Positions 6,684 through 16,091 of a DNA stretch of 64,000 nucleotides are shown here, piece by piece. The translations under genes were made by a program, and so were the position numbers. The first letter of the stretch is position 1. Each line of letters starts with the position of its first letter. Origin of the DNA: Paraglaciecola arctica BSs20135 (GTDB lineage Bacteria > Pseudomonadota > Gammaproteobacteria > Enterobacterales > Alteromonadaceae); contig NZ_BAEO01000067.1 of assembly GCF_000314995.1 (NCBI RefSeq), positions 1-64,000 of the forward strand. Reading direction: 5' to 3'. The notes under the pieces were generated by a model. The model had not been told where the DNA came from, did not search any database, and saw nothing but the letters and a program-made list of their open reading frames with translations.

Positions 6684-7634
6684 TTAGGCTGTGACGCTTA
6701 AATCGGCAGTTGATTGTGATAACAGCGATAAGTTTACTTTATGGCGTTTATTCACCACCTCACCCACTATAGTCACTGCTGGCCCTTGAAAATTTTGTTC
6801 GGCTACGCGCTGGGCGATATTTTCTAGAGTACCAATACACACTTGTTGTTGTGCAGTTGAAGCTTGATCAATCACTGCAACTGGTGTGCTCGCCTTTAAC
6901 CCATGGGTTTCGAGGCGTTGCATAATAGTGCCGATACGTTTAAGCCCCATGTAAAACACCAGTGTTTCACCACTAGAAGAAGAAGGTGAGCCACTTGCAC
7001 CCGCCACCAGCGCTTGCCAGTTAGGTTCTTCTGTGGCTGATTTTAAATGCGCAGTTATAAAACGCACAGATTGCGCACATTCTCTATGGGTAAGAGGAAT
7101 ACCAGCATAAGCCGAAGCGCCCGATGCAGCTGTAATGCCCGGCACTATGGCAAAGTCGATGTGGTGCTTCGCTAATATGTCACATTCTTCTGCGGCCCTA
7201 GCAAAAATGGCTGGGTCACCACCTTTTAAACGCACAATGTTTTTACCTGTTAGCGCCACTTCTACCATCAACTGACAAATATCAGCCTGCTGCATACTGT
7301 GTTGCCCGCACTTTTTACCCACAAACACTCGTTCTACGTGGCTTGGGATCATATTAATAATGTCTGGATTAACTAACCAATCGAACATCACCACATCGGC
7401 TTGTTGAATTAAGCGGTGGGCTTTTAAAGTCAATAACTCTGCATCTCCCGGCCCAGCACCAATCAAATAAACATGGCCTTTGTCGGCACGTTTAGGATAC
7501 TGAACACGCGACTTATGGGTGACATAACGGTTTAACCAATTAGGCAATACATTGCTGGGGTTAACATTATGGTTAGACAAAAAATGAAGTAATCCCGTTA
7601 AGCTCCAAGAAAGTAATGCTTTTTCTGTGCTCAT
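6684..7634 (-). CDS. cobA: Uroporphyrinogen-III C-methyltransferase
   Basis: SUMT makes precorrin-2 from uroporphyrinogen III with two S-adenosylmethionine, the first step to siroheme, the cofactor of the nitrite reductase encoded upstream. Motifs: VYLIGAGPGDAELLT (about residue 54), RLKGGDPAIFARAAEE (about 130), VPGITAASGASAYAGIPLTHR (about 160) and LVFYMGL. The body is a normal single-domain SUMT. About 50 extra N-terminal residues precede it, so it is longer than the usual 255-280. It lacks the CysG dehydrogenase/ferrochelatase half, so another gene must finish siroheme. The start overlaps the nasA stop (ATGA), showing translational coupling. Confidence 0.95.
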   Translation of the reverse strand: MSTEKALLSWSLTGLLHFLSNHNVNPSNVLPNWLNRYVTHKSRVQYPKRADKGHVYLIGAGPGDAELLTLKAHRLIQQADVVMFDWLVNPDIINMIPSHVERVFVGKKCGQHSMQQADICQLMVEVALTGKNIVRLKGGDPAIFARAAEECDILAKHHIDFAIVPGITAASGASAYAGIPLTHRECAQSVRFITAHLKSATEEPNWQALVAGASGSPSSSSGETLVFYMGLKRIGTIMQRLETHGLKASTPVAVIDQASTAQQQVCIGTLENIAQRVAEQNFQGPAVTIVGEVVNKRHKVNLSLLSQSTADLSVTA

Positions 7635-10405
7635 GATACGGCCTCCAAGGCAATTAGTTGGTCTTGTTCGATGACAATATTATTGGGTTTATATTGTTTA
7701 AGCATTTGGCTCAGTTCAGACTTACATGAGCCACAATTAGTACCGCATTTTAACTGTTTACCTAAACTGTCTACTGAGTCGCAACCCGTTTTGATTGCGT
7801 CAATGATGGTGTTTTCGCCGACTTTAAAACAGCTACACACCAATTTTCCTTGTTTGAATTGCTCATCAGGTTGCATGTTAAGTAAACCATGAAGCTGCTC
7901 AGAGGTGACATTTTCGCTGTTGAGCAAACTATTGATCCAGCTAGGATCGACTTCAATGTTGCTAGGCGAAATAAACATGATCAATGACATCACACCTTGG
8001 CGCATAGCACAGGTGCTGTTTAAGTCTGTTCCTGTGGCATTAATCCATTCGTCATACAGTGGCAATTGTAATTGCAGGTTACGCTTAATATTTACTGGAT
8101 CTTGATCTGTGGCAAAAAATACTAAGTGACCTTTCTCGACAGGACTAGTGACAAAATATTCGAAATATTTTCTTAACAACTCAACATTAAGCGCTTGCTG
8201 AATAAAGAGTTGACCATAATGTTGGTAAGTAACTTTCTGAAGTTTAACCGCAGCATGTTTGAGTTCAGGTTGGCCTGATATTTTGTCGTTTGCGTCGGTA
8301 TAAAGGGCGGTAATATTGGCACTAGAGGCATTGCTAGCACTCCAATGAATGGGCGCAAACACTTCGCCTTGGCGCTGATTATTGTCAATGGCTACTGGCA
8401 ATAATACTTGAGATTTTTCAGCATTAAAATGCGCTGCGTTGTTAAAATGCGCTGCGCTAAGACTCACTAAATCGTCATTTTTCAGGGTTAAGTTTGCGGC
8501 ATCTTTAGGGTGAACAGCCAAATACGGGCGGTTAACATGTGAGGTTAACTCAGACGTTTTGCCGGTGCGCGTCATGGTATGCCATTGGTCTCGCACTCGG
8601 CCACTGTTCAACACAAAAGGGTAATCGTTATTTGTCAGTTGCTGTGGCGCAGTGAATTCGGTGACCACAAACTGTGCTTTACCACTTTGGGTATAGAATT
8701 TTCCATCGCTAAATAATCGTTTCGTTCCATAAGGTGCAGATTTATTTACCGGCCATTGCACTGGTTTTAAACGGTTGTATTGGGTTTCGGTTAAATCACA
8801 CAGTGCAGACAGGTCTAAACCACGACTTCCATTGTTATCCGCCTGAGTTAGACCAGTGTATTCAGCAAATATTTCACTGGGCGATGCAAAGTTAAAACCA
8901 CTAGTAAAACCCATGGCTTTAGCGACGTCACAAATAATGTTCCAATCGTGTTTCGCTTCGCCTGTAGCAGGTAACAAACCACGTTGTCGAGAAATACGCC
9001 GCTCAGAATTGGTAACTGTGCCATCTTTTTCTGACCAGCCTGTTGCCGGTAATGCAATGTGGGCATAATCTAGGGTATCGTTTTTAGCGACACAATCAGA
9101 GACCACTACTAGCTCACATTTTTTTAGAGCTTCGGCAATTTTTTGTCTGTTAGGCATACTCACCATAGGGTTTGTAGCCATGATCCAAACAGCTTTGACC
9201 TTACCATTGTGAATATTTTCGAATAAATCTACTGCTTTGAGTCCATGTTCAGTGGCAATTGTTGGTGACTGCCAATAGGTTTGCACTGTTTTGCGGTGCT
9301 CGGCGTTGTGAATATCCATATGACAAGCCAACATATTAGCTAGGCCACCCACTTCACGGCCACCCATAGCATTTGGCTGACCCGTTAGCGAAAACGGTCC
9401 ACAACCTTCACGGCCAATTTTACCAGTGGCTAAATGGCAATTAATGATGCTGTTAGCTTTGTCTGTGCCAGAGGTGGATTGATTCACCCCCATACTGTAG
9501 GCAGTCACCACTTTGTCGGTTTGGCTAAATAGTCTGTAAAAACTCAGTAACTCTAATTCACTGATGTCACATTGTTGGGCGACCTTAGTTATGGTCCAAG
9601 GAGCACAATTATTTAATACCTGCGCCACGCCTTGGGTATAGGCTGAGATATAATTGATGTCCAATACATCTTGGGCGGCTAGATATGCTAATAAACCATT
9701 AAACAAGGCAACATCGCTGCCGGGCTTAATCGCTAGGTGCATATCTGCCAACTCAGATGTAGCGGTTTTGCGTGGATCAATTGTGACCACTTGCATATCA
9801 GGGTTAAGCTTTTTAGCTCGTTCGATACGTTGAAATAATACTGGGTGGGTCCAAGCTGCGTTAGAGCCAACCAATATCAATAATTCGGTTTGTTCTAAAT
9901 CTTCATAACAACAAGGCACAGCATCGGCACCAAAAGCGCGTTTGTAAGCGGCCACGGCTGACGACATACACAATCTCGAGTTGGTATCGATATTGGCACT
10001 GCCGATATAACCTTTCATTAATTTATTGGCAACGTAATAGTCTTCGGTCAACAATTGCCCCGATACATAAAACGCCACAGAATCGGGGCCATGCTCTGCA
10101 ATAAGCTGCTTAAACTTAGTCGCAACTTGCGTAATTGCGTCATCCCAGCTGGCTTTTTCACCGTCAACCATCGGGCTAAGTAAACGTCCCGAGGCTGAGT
10201 TGGTTTCTAGTAATTTACTGCCTTTAACACACAAACTCCCAAAGTTTGCCGGATGATCGCTGCTGCCTTTTAAGTCTGTCAGTTTTTTATCAGCATTAAT
10301 TTGCACATCCACGCCACAGCCCACTCCGCAGTAAGGACAAGTCGTGCTAAGCAAAGATGGTGCTTTGCATGGATTACTTTTAAGCATGGGACGACTAGAA
10401 GACAT
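7631..10405 (-). CDS. nasA: Assimilatory nitrate reductase catalytic subunit
   Basis: Reduces nitrate to nitrite in the cytoplasm. The N-terminal [4Fe-4S] motif CPYCGVGC is followed by a Cys near residue 59. Next come the bis-MGD molybdopterin oxidoreductase domain and the dinucleotide-binding domain (about 600-730). A C-terminal BFD-like [2Fe-2S] domain carries CSCF and CGTNCGSC (about 855-905), as in Klebsiella-type NasA. I place the start at the ATG at 10405 rather than the TTG three bases upstream that touches the nirD stop. It lies between nirD and cobA in one operon. No twin-arginine signal, so not periplasmic. Confidence 0.95.
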   Translation of the reverse strand: MSSSRPMLKSNPCKAPSLLSTTCPYCGVGCGVDVQINADKKLTDLKGSSDHPANFGSLCVKGSKLLETNSASGRLLSPMVDGEKASWDDAITQVATKFKQLIAEHGPDSVAFYVSGQLLTEDYYVANKLMKGYIGSANIDTNSRLCMSSAVAAYKRAFGADAVPCCYEDLEQTELLILVGSNAAWTHPVLFQRIERAKKLNPDMQVVTIDPRKTATSELADMHLAIKPGSDVALFNGLLAYLAAQDVLDINYISAYTQGVAQVLNNCAPWTITKVAQQCDISELELLSFYRLFSQTDKVVTAYSMGVNQSTSGTDKANSIINCHLATGKIGREGCGPFSLTGQPNAMGGREVGGLANMLACHMDIHNAEHRKTVQTYWQSPTIATEHGLKAVDLFENIHNGKVKAVWIMATNPMVSMPNRQKIAEALKKCELVVVSDCVAKNDTLDYAHIALPATGWSEKDGTVTNSERRISRQRGLLPATGEAKHDWNIICDVAKAMGFTSGFNFASPSEIFAEYTGLTQADNNGSRGLDLSALCDLTETQYNRLKPVQWPVNKSAPYGTKRLFSDGKFYTQSGKAQFVVTEFTAPQQLTNNDYPFVLNSGRVRDQWHTMTRTGKTSELTSHVNRPYLAVHPKDAANLTLKNDDLVSLSAAHFNNAAHFNAEKSQVLLPVAIDNNQRQGEVFAPIHWSASNASSANITALYTDANDKISGQPELKHAAVKLQKVTYQHYGQLFIQQALNVELLRKYFEYFVTSPVEKGHLVFFATDQDPVNIKRNLQLQLPLYDEWINATGTDLNSTCAMRQGVMSLIMFISPSNIEVDPSWINSLLNSENVTSEQLHGLLNMQPDEQFKQGKLVCSCFKVGENTIIDAIKTGCDSVDSLGKQLKCGTNCGSCKSELSQMLKQYKPNNIVIEQDQLIALEAVS

Positions 10406-10408
10406 CAA

Positions 10409-10756
10409 TTAGTCAACCAACTGCAACTGTACTTGGTTTTGTTCGATACGCACCGGGTAAACAAGCAACTTAATGGTATCGTCATCTAGGCACTGACCTG
10501 AATCTAAGCAATAACGCTGTTTGTAAAGTGGTGAAATGATCACCTTAGCGTTTTCCACAGAGCCCAATAAGCCTCGATACAACACATTGGCTTTGCCAAT
10601 AGGATCCCAATTACTGACTGCGAATATTTGTATGTCGTTGCCGACTTTTATTTGAAACAAAGCAATTTGTTGGTCATTTAATAAAGCGCAGACCCCAGAG
10701 TTAGAGACTAAATCTGTGTCGCTGCATACTGTTACCCAATTATTTGAAGTACTCAT
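10409..10756 (-). CDS. nirD: Nitrite reductase (NADH) small subunit
   Basis: A 115-residue NirD with a Rieske-like fold, the small partner of NirB. Seen: WVTVCSDTDLVSNSGVCALL near the start, IFAVSNWDPIGKANVLYRGLLG in the middle and the typical end YCLDSGQCLDDDTIKLLVYPVRIE. The Cys/His pairs of true Rieske proteins are absent, as is normal for NirD. It lies eleven bases downstream of nirB and runs straight into nasA. Confidence 0.93.
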   Translation of the reverse strand: MSTSNNWVTVCSDTDLVSNSGVCALLNDQQIALFQIKVGNDIQIFAVSNWDPIGKANVLYRGLLGSVENAKVIISPLYKQRYCLDSGQCLDDDTIKLLVYPVRIEQNQVQLQLVD

Positions 10757-10767
10757 AATATGTCTCC

Positions 10768-13374
10768 TTAGACCAATTCTGTGGCAAGTTCGGTTTCTTT
10801 TAATTCACTGTTTTGTGTTTGGCTAAAGACTTCTTTTTCAGACTCTGTTGCGGGGCGAATTTGTTCACGCTCTTCAACAAATACAATGTTCAAATCAGAT
10901 TTGTCACTATTTACAAACTGACGGAAACGTTTAAGAGAATGTTCGCTTTCGATGGCGGTTTTCCACTCACATTGATAGGTGTCGACCACGTTTTGCATTT
11001 GCGCTTCAAGTTCTTCGCAGATACCTAGTGAGTCTTCAATCACCACTTGTTGTAAATACTCAAGGCCGCCTTCTAGATTTTCCAACCATACCGACGTACG
11101 TTGCAATCGATCCCCTGTTCTAACGTAAAACATCAGCACGCGGTCAATGTATTTAACTAAGGTTTCAGTGTCTAAATCGGTAGCAAACAAGTCGCCATGG
11201 CGAGGTTTCATGCCACCATTACCACACACATATAAGTTCCAACCGTTTTCGGTGGCGATAATACCTATATCTTTACTTTGGGCTTCGGCACATTCACGGG
11301 TACAACCTGATACACCAAATTTAATTTTGTGGGGTGCTCGTAAACCTTTGTAACGATTTTCTAACTCTATGGCTTGGCCTACTGAATCTTGCACACCATA
11401 ACGACACCAAGTACTGCCTACACATGACTTAACCGTTCTAAGTGATTTAGCATAGGCATGACCTGTTTCAAAACCAGCATCGATTAGGGTTTTCCAAATA
11501 GCGGGAAGTTGCTCAACTCGGGCTCCAAATAAATCAATACGTTGGCCGCCAGTGATCTTGGTATACAACTTATAATCTTTGGCGACTTGGCCTAATACTA
11601 TGAGTTTTTCTGGGGTGATTTCGCCCCCAGCTATTCGCGGTACCACTGAATAAGTACCGTCTTTTTGCATATTACCTAGGTAAGTGTCGTTAGTGTCTTG
11701 CAGGCTGACGTGATCAGGTTTGAGTACAAAATCGTTCCAAACTGAAGCAAGGATAGACGCGGTCACTGGTTTACATATTTCGCAGCCTAAACCTTTACCG
11801 TGTTTTTCTAACAATTCATCAAAGGTTTTGATGCCAGCCACTTTGACTAAATGAAACATTTCTTGTCGTGAATACGCGAAGTGTTCGCAGATATCTTTCT
11901 TCACTTCTACGCCACGTTTGGTTAGTTCGCTATCGACAACTGTTTTAAGTAATGCCGTACAACCGCCGCAACCTGTGCTGGCTTTAGTGCAAGATTTAAT
12001 ATCCGCTAAGTTACAACTGCCGGTATCGAAGGCTTCAATGATGTCGCCTTTTGATACGTTGTGACATGAACAGATAGTAGCGGTGTCTGGTAATGCGTCA
12101 GCACCCAGAGCCGGAGCTGCGTCAGCACCTGCTGGTAGAATTAAACTTTCTGGATGTTCCGGTAATTCAATATCGTTTAATGCGTATTGCAGTAAAGTAT
12201 CGTAATCACTAGTGTCGCCAATAAGCACAGCACCTAATAATTTTTTCTGATGTGCATCGACCACAATCTTTTTGTAGACTTCTAGTGGCTGGTTTTCGTA
12301 GGTGTAACACAATGCCCCTGCTGTTCTAGCATGCGCATCTCCAATTGACCCTACTTCAACGCCCATTAGTTTTAGTTTAGTGCTCATATCCGCACCTTGG
12401 AAAGTCACATCACCACCAATAATATGGCTAGCTGCAGCTCTGGCCATAGTGTAACCAGGAGCCACTAAACCAAAAATAAAGTTATTCCATAATGCACATT
12501 CACCAATAGCGTAGATATCAGCTTCACTGGTTAGGCATTGGTCGTTCACCACTATTCCGCCGCGCTCACCTATGGCGATATCAAATTCACGGGCCAATGT
12601 ATCTTGTGGACGAATACCTGCTGAGAACAAGATCATGTCGGTTTCTAATACTTCACCATCTGCAAAACACATTTTGTAGCGACAAGTTTCACCTGTTTCA
12701 ATGCTTTGGGTGGCTTTTTGAGTATGTACTTGTACGCCAAGATCTTCAATTTTACTGCGTAATACCCGGCCACCACCGTTATCTACCTGCACGGCCATTA
12801 ACTGTGGGGCAAATTCAACTACGTGAGTTTGTAAACCTGCTTCTTTTAAAGCGTTGGCCGCTTCTAAACCTAATAAACCACCACCTACTACCACACCCAC
12901 TTTACTGACGGCAGATGAAGCACTGATATTTTCGAGATCTTCAATAGTACGATATACCAAACAATGAGGCTGATCGTTACCCGGAATGGGCGGTACAAAA
13001 GGATAAGACCCAGTAGACAACACCAGCTTGTCATACTCAAACACCTCTCCTGCTTCAGTTGTGACTGTTTTAGCCAACTTATTAATATTGATAACCTTGG
13101 CATTCAAGGCAAACTTAATATTGTTCTCTTGATAATATTCTGGTGTGGTTAAGGCTAATTCGTCAGCGGTTTTGCCAGAAAAATACTCAGATAAATGTAC
13201 GCGGTCATAGGCAAGCCTTGGCTCTGCTGACAACACCACAACATCTAACTGTGTGTTATTGTCTGCATTGTTTTCTTGTATCAGTTGATCAACAAAATGA
13301 TGACCCACCATGCCATTGCCAACTACTACTATTCGCATGTTATTCCCGTTGTGTACATTGTTTAAGTTCGACAT
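10768..13374 (-). CDS. nirB: Nitrite reductase (NADH) large subunit
   Basis: Reduces nitrite to ammonium with NADH. An 868-residue protein. FAD/NAD-binding folds fill residues 12-310 (VVVGNGMVGHHFVDQL; VGVVVGGGLLGLEAANALKE). BFD-type [2Fe-2S] cysteines (CSCHN and CTKASTGCGGC) lie near 425-470. The ferredoxin-like and siroheme/[4Fe-4S] domains carry CVGSTWC and CTREC near 650-690. GAGGTGA sits seven bases before the chosen ATG; a second possible start is Met13, directly before RIVVVGNG. It is the first gene of nirB-nirD-nasA-cobA. No nitrate transporter is found in the window. Confidence 0.96.
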   Translation of the reverse strand: MSNLNNVHNGNNMRIVVVGNGMVGHHFVDQLIQENNADNNTQLDVVVLSAEPRLAYDRVHLSEYFSGKTADELALTTPEYYQENNIKFALNAKVININKLAKTVTTEAGEVFEYDKLVLSTGSYPFVPPIPGNDQPHCLVYRTIEDLENISASSAVSKVGVVVGGGLLGLEAANALKEAGLQTHVVEFAPQLMAVQVDNGGGRVLRSKIEDLGVQVHTQKATQSIETGETCRYKMCFADGEVLETDMILFSAGIRPQDTLAREFDIAIGERGGIVVNDQCLTSEADIYAIGECALWNNFIFGLVAPGYTMARAAASHIIGGDVTFQGADMSTKLKLMGVEVGSIGDAHARTAGALCYTYENQPLEVYKKIVVDAHQKKLLGAVLIGDTSDYDTLLQYALNDIELPEHPESLILPAGADAAPALGADALPDTATICSCHNVSKGDIIEAFDTGSCNLADIKSCTKASTGCGGCTALLKTVVDSELTKRGVEVKKDICEHFAYSRQEMFHLVKVAGIKTFDELLEKHGKGLGCEICKPVTASILASVWNDFVLKPDHVSLQDTNDTYLGNMQKDGTYSVVPRIAGGEITPEKLIVLGQVAKDYKLYTKITGGQRIDLFGARVEQLPAIWKTLIDAGFETGHAYAKSLRTVKSCVGSTWCRYGVQDSVGQAIELENRYKGLRAPHKIKFGVSGCTRECAEAQSKDIGIIATENGWNLYVCGNGGMKPRHGDLFATDLDTETLVKYIDRVLMFYVRTGDRLQRTSVWLENLEGGLEYLQQVVIEDSLGICEELEAQMQNVVDTYQCEWKTAIESEHSLKRFRQFVNSDKSDLNIVFVEEREQIRPATESEKEVFSQTQNSELKETELATELV

Positions 13375-13410
13375 GAGTCACCTCTGCATTTTTCTGTATT
13401 TTTTGAGCGC

Positions 13411-13450
13411 AAAAAAAAAGCCCACCATTCCAGTTCAGGAACGTATGGGC
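13411..13450 (-). terminator. Terminator/attenuator in the nirB leader
   Basis: On the minus strand GCCCA (13450-13446) pairs with TGGGC (13424-13420). The inner TTCC/GGAA closes a six-base loop TGAACT. Nine T residues follow directly. It ends 37 bases before the nirB start, so it would stop transcription unless overridden. Confidence 0.85.
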
Positions 13451-13463
13451 TTCTTTGCCATGT

Positions 13464-13493
13464 CATCTTGCATACATTTTTGTATACAAGATG
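13464..13493 (-). promoter_or_regulatory. Leader hairpin upstream of the nirB attenuator
   Basis: On the minus strand CATCTTGTATAC pairs with GTATGCAAGATG around the six-base loop AAAAAT, a 12-base stem with one G-T pair. It precedes the terminator by 13 bases. Two hairpins with six-base loops, the second forming the terminator, is the plan of ANTAR-protein (NasR) antitermination leaders. Confidence 0.65.
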
Positions 13494-13743
13494 AGAAATA
13501 AATTTGGCAATGATTTACATTGCCTAGTGCGTTAGTTAATACAGAAATTATGCCAACTATTAAAGTCTTATAATTCAAACGGTTAGAGTAGAGTTGTGTT
13601 AGGTCATCTAGAAATTTTGCTCTTATTCAATGCATCAGCACCAAGTTGGGGCGTCAAAAATCAACTAAATGTTGTTGCGGTCGGCTACACTACAAGGCTA
13701 TTCTGCTGAATAGTTTTAGCCATATGCAAAAGGTAGTAACTAA

Positions 13744-14604
13744 ATGACTTTGATAAAAGCACTCACTCTGAGCACCAGCCTAATATTTACCCTTGGACTT
13801 CAAGCGGCTTCAGTATGGAAAGTGTCTAACGAACAACACAGTCTATATATTGGAGGCACCATTCATATTCTCACTCCTAATGATTATCCTTTAGCAAAAG
13901 AATATGATTTGGCTTACAAAGCATCAGATAAAGTTGTCTTTGAAACTGATTTGCAGACAGCTAATTCGCCAGAATTTGCCCAAAAAATAATGTACAAAAT
14001 GATGTATAGCGACGGCACAACTATCAATAAGGTATTGCAACCAGAGACCTATAAAGCCCTAGCCATTCATTTATCATCACGACAAATACCCATGCAAGCT
14101 TTAGCTTCCTACAAACCAAGTTTCTTGGCCATTTCATTGAGCTTTATTGAACTCCAATCTATGGGATACACCAGTGAAGGTGTCGATATGTTTTTTTCCA
14201 ATATGGCTACAACCCAAGAAAAAGAACAAGCTTGGCTAGAAACCCCCAACGAACAACTAGCCTTTCTAGCTAATATGGGCGGTGACGATCCTAATGACAT
14301 TATTGAATACACCCTAAAAGAAATAGAAAAAATGCCAGAACTGTTTGGCAAATTACATTCCGCTTGGTTTTCAGGTGATATGCAAGGTATGGCCGAGGTA
14401 GGCATCACACCTTTTAAAGCTGATTATCCTGAGATCTATCAAAACTTGTTGGTGACACGTAACAACAATTGGTTACCTAAAATTGTTGATATGCTAAATG
14501 ACCAACCCACAGAGTTTATTTTGGTTGGCGCATTGCATCTTTCTGGCCCTGATAGCGTATTAGCAAAACTCAAAGCTAAAGGTTATAAAATCGAAAAACT
14601 GTAA
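13744..14604 (+). CDS. TraB/GumN-family protein, secreted
   Basis: A 286-residue protein with a signal peptide (cleavage probably after LGLQA, residue 21). It carries the two TraB/GumN metal-site signatures: GGTIHILTPNDYPL near residue 37 and LVGALHLSGPDSVL near residue 262. The paired GxxH motifs match the Tiki-like metalloprotease fold. In bacteria the substrate is usually unknown. It is monocistronic, with a hairpin after the stop (14623-14648). Confidence 0.85.
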   Translation: MTLIKALTLSTSLIFTLGLQAASVWKVSNEQHSLYIGGTIHILTPNDYPLAKEYDLAYKASDKVVFETDLQTANSPEFAQKIMYKMMYSDGTTINKVLQPETYKALAIHLSSRQIPMQALASYKPSFLAISLSFIELQSMGYTSEGVDMFFSNMATTQEKEQAWLETPNEQLAFLANMGGDDPNDIIEYTLKEIEKMPELFGKLHSAWFSGDMQGMAEVGITPFKADYPEIYQNLLVTRNNNWLPKIVDMLNDQPTEFILVGALHLSGPDSVLAKLKAKGYKIEKL

Positions 14605-14622
14605 TCGATATGCTTTAAGCTA

Positions 14623-14650
14623 AACACTGGGGTAAACACTCCAGTATTTT
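14623..14650 (+). terminator. Terminator after the TraB-family gene
   Basis: AACACTGG (14623-14630) pairs with CCAGTATT (14641-14648), followed by TTTTAC. It lies 19 bases after the stop codon. Confidence 0.6.
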
Positions 14651-14724
14651 TACTTTTAGATCTCTTATCGTTTTTTTAACGATAGTCATTAATTCATTTT
14701 TTAATACAGATAAACATAAAACTT

Positions 14725-15945
14725 ATGCTCGAAACCTGCGATAGCCCCGGACTTTTACCCATAAAATCAGCTATTTCCAACATGCTAGATCTCATTATTC
14801 CAGTTATGGAAAGTGAGCAAATAGAACTGGAAGATGCGCTTGGAAGAGTATTAGCAGTTGATGTGATATCTAGCATTAATGTGCCGCCAAATGATAATTC
14901 AGCTATGGACGGTTATGCTATGCGCTGTGAGGATCTTACTGATACTAACCAACTACAATTAGTGGGCACGGCTTTGGCTGGAAAACCCTTTAAAGAAAAG
15001 GTTTTGGCTGGAGAATGTATCAGGATCATGACAGGTGCTGTTATTCCGCAAGGAACTGATTCAGTGGTGATGCAAGAAAATACAGAAGTTAAAGACAACT
15101 CGGTTATTTTTAAACAAATACCCGAATTGGGTAACAGCGTTCGAAAAGCCGGAGAAGACATTCAGCAAGGCCAAGTGGTAGTAACTAAAGGCACTAAACT
15201 TACCCCTGCCTATATTGCATTAATTGCTTCGGTAGGTATTGCTGAGATTTCGGTCATACGTCTGATTAAAGTAGGTATTATAGCCACGGGGGATGAATTA
15301 ACCCCCCCAGGCAAACCTCTTATCGATGGTGCTATTTACGAAAGTAATCGTTTTGCACTTAGCGCAATGCTGAATACTTTCCCCGTTACTTTGTTTGATT
15401 TTGGCATTGTCAAAGATAACAAAATAGATCTCAACGCCGTTTTTGCACAAGCTGGCAGCCTTTGTGATTTAGTATTGTCTTGCGGTGGCGTATCAGTAGG
15501 TGATGCCGATTACGTTAAAGAAATATTGGATAATCTGGGCGCTATTAATTTTTGGAAAGTAGCCATTAAACCCGGAAAACCCTTTGCATTCGGACAAATT
15601 GGCAGCGCGTGGTTTTGCGGATTACCTGGTAACCCAGTATCCTCTTATGTGACATTTGAGCAACTTGTTACACCATTATTGCAAAAGTTAAGTGGCCAAA
15701 CATATTTACCCAAACCACATTTTGTCGCTAAGGCTGCTTGTGTTATCCGTAAACGACCAGGACGAGCAGATTATCAACGCGGTATATTCTACCGCGACGA
15801 TCAAGGTGAGCTCTGGGTTAAACCTAATGGCAAACAAGGATCGGGTATCATGAGCTCCATCGCCAATGCTAATTGTTATATGGTCTTAGAGCAGGATGCG
15901 GAGGATGTCCAAGTGGGTGAAAGCGTCCATATACAGCTGTTTTAA
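14725..15945 (+). CDS. moeA: Molybdopterin molybdotransferase
   Basis: Inserts molybdate into adenylylated molybdopterin, giving the cofactor needed by NasA. A 406-residue protein of normal length. Seen: NSAMDGYAMR (about 61), MTGAVIPQGTDSVVMQE (about 103), the MoCF-type core ATGDELTPPG (about 190), SCGGVSVGDADYVKE (about 252), KPGKPFAFG and GLPGNPVSSYVTFEQL. The start at 14725 has no strong ribosome site but gives the usual N-terminal length. It lies upstream of a MATE gene and a MOSC gene in the same direction. Confidence 0.95.
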   Translation: MLETCDSPGLLPIKSAISNMLDLIIPVMESEQIELEDALGRVLAVDVISSINVPPNDNSAMDGYAMRCEDLTDTNQLQLVGTALAGKPFKEKVLAGECIRIMTGAVIPQGTDSVVMQENTEVKDNSVIFKQIPELGNSVRKAGEDIQQGQVVVTKGTKLTPAYIALIASVGIAEISVIRLIKVGIIATGDELTPPGKPLIDGAIYESNRFALSAMLNTFPVTLFDFGIVKDNKIDLNAVFAQAGSLCDLVLSCGGVSVGDADYVKEILDNLGAINFWKVAIKPGKPFAFGQIGSAWFCGLPGNPVSSYVTFEQLVTPLLQKLSGQTYLPKPHFVAKAACVIRKRPGRADYQRGIFYRDDQGELWVKPNGKQGSGIMSSIANANCYMVLEQDAEDVQVGESVHIQLF

Positions 15946-15965
15946 GCTTCGAGCAAAATATATTT

Positions 15966-16049
15966 CACCACAGACACAGAGAGCACAGAGAAAAAAGGAA
16001 ATTTTGTTTTTCTCTGTGTAGCGAAGCGCTCTGTGTCCTCTGTGGTGGA
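15966..16049. repeat. Interspersed CACAGAG repeat, copy B
   Basis: A long inverted repeat: CACCACAGACACAGAG at the left and CTCTGTGTCCTCTGTGGTGG at the right, with AGAGAAAAA/TTTTTCTCT inside. Words are shared with 6509-6586. It lies between moeA and the MATE gene and could act as a transcript hairpin. Confidence 0.8.
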
Positions 16050-16091
16050 ATATCTTTTTTTAGTTTTCAATAACAATAAGAAGTTGGATTT

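Larger units (their letters stand above)
13375..13743. other. Intergenic region between nirB and the TraB-family gene
   Basis: The nirB side (13375-13500) holds a terminator-like leader and an upstream hairpin, listed separately. The rest is AT-rich promoter DNA for two divergent genes. I see no confident -35/-10 pair, no FNR box and no sigma54 site. Confidence 0.6.

Noticed and set aside
13464-13493. Firm call of an ANTAR/NasR antitermination site.
   Set aside because: The architecture fits, but the loop bases do not clearly fit the consensus I remember and no ANTAR gene is visible; reported as a leader only.
13540-13570. TTGGCATAATTTCTG on the minus strand as a sigma54 promoter for nirB.
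   Set aside because: The -12 GC element is missing at the required spacing.
14605-14724. Molybdenum-cofactor riboswitch before moeA.
   Set aside because: The stretch is only 120 bases, holds the TraB terminator and shows no multi-stem fold of that class.
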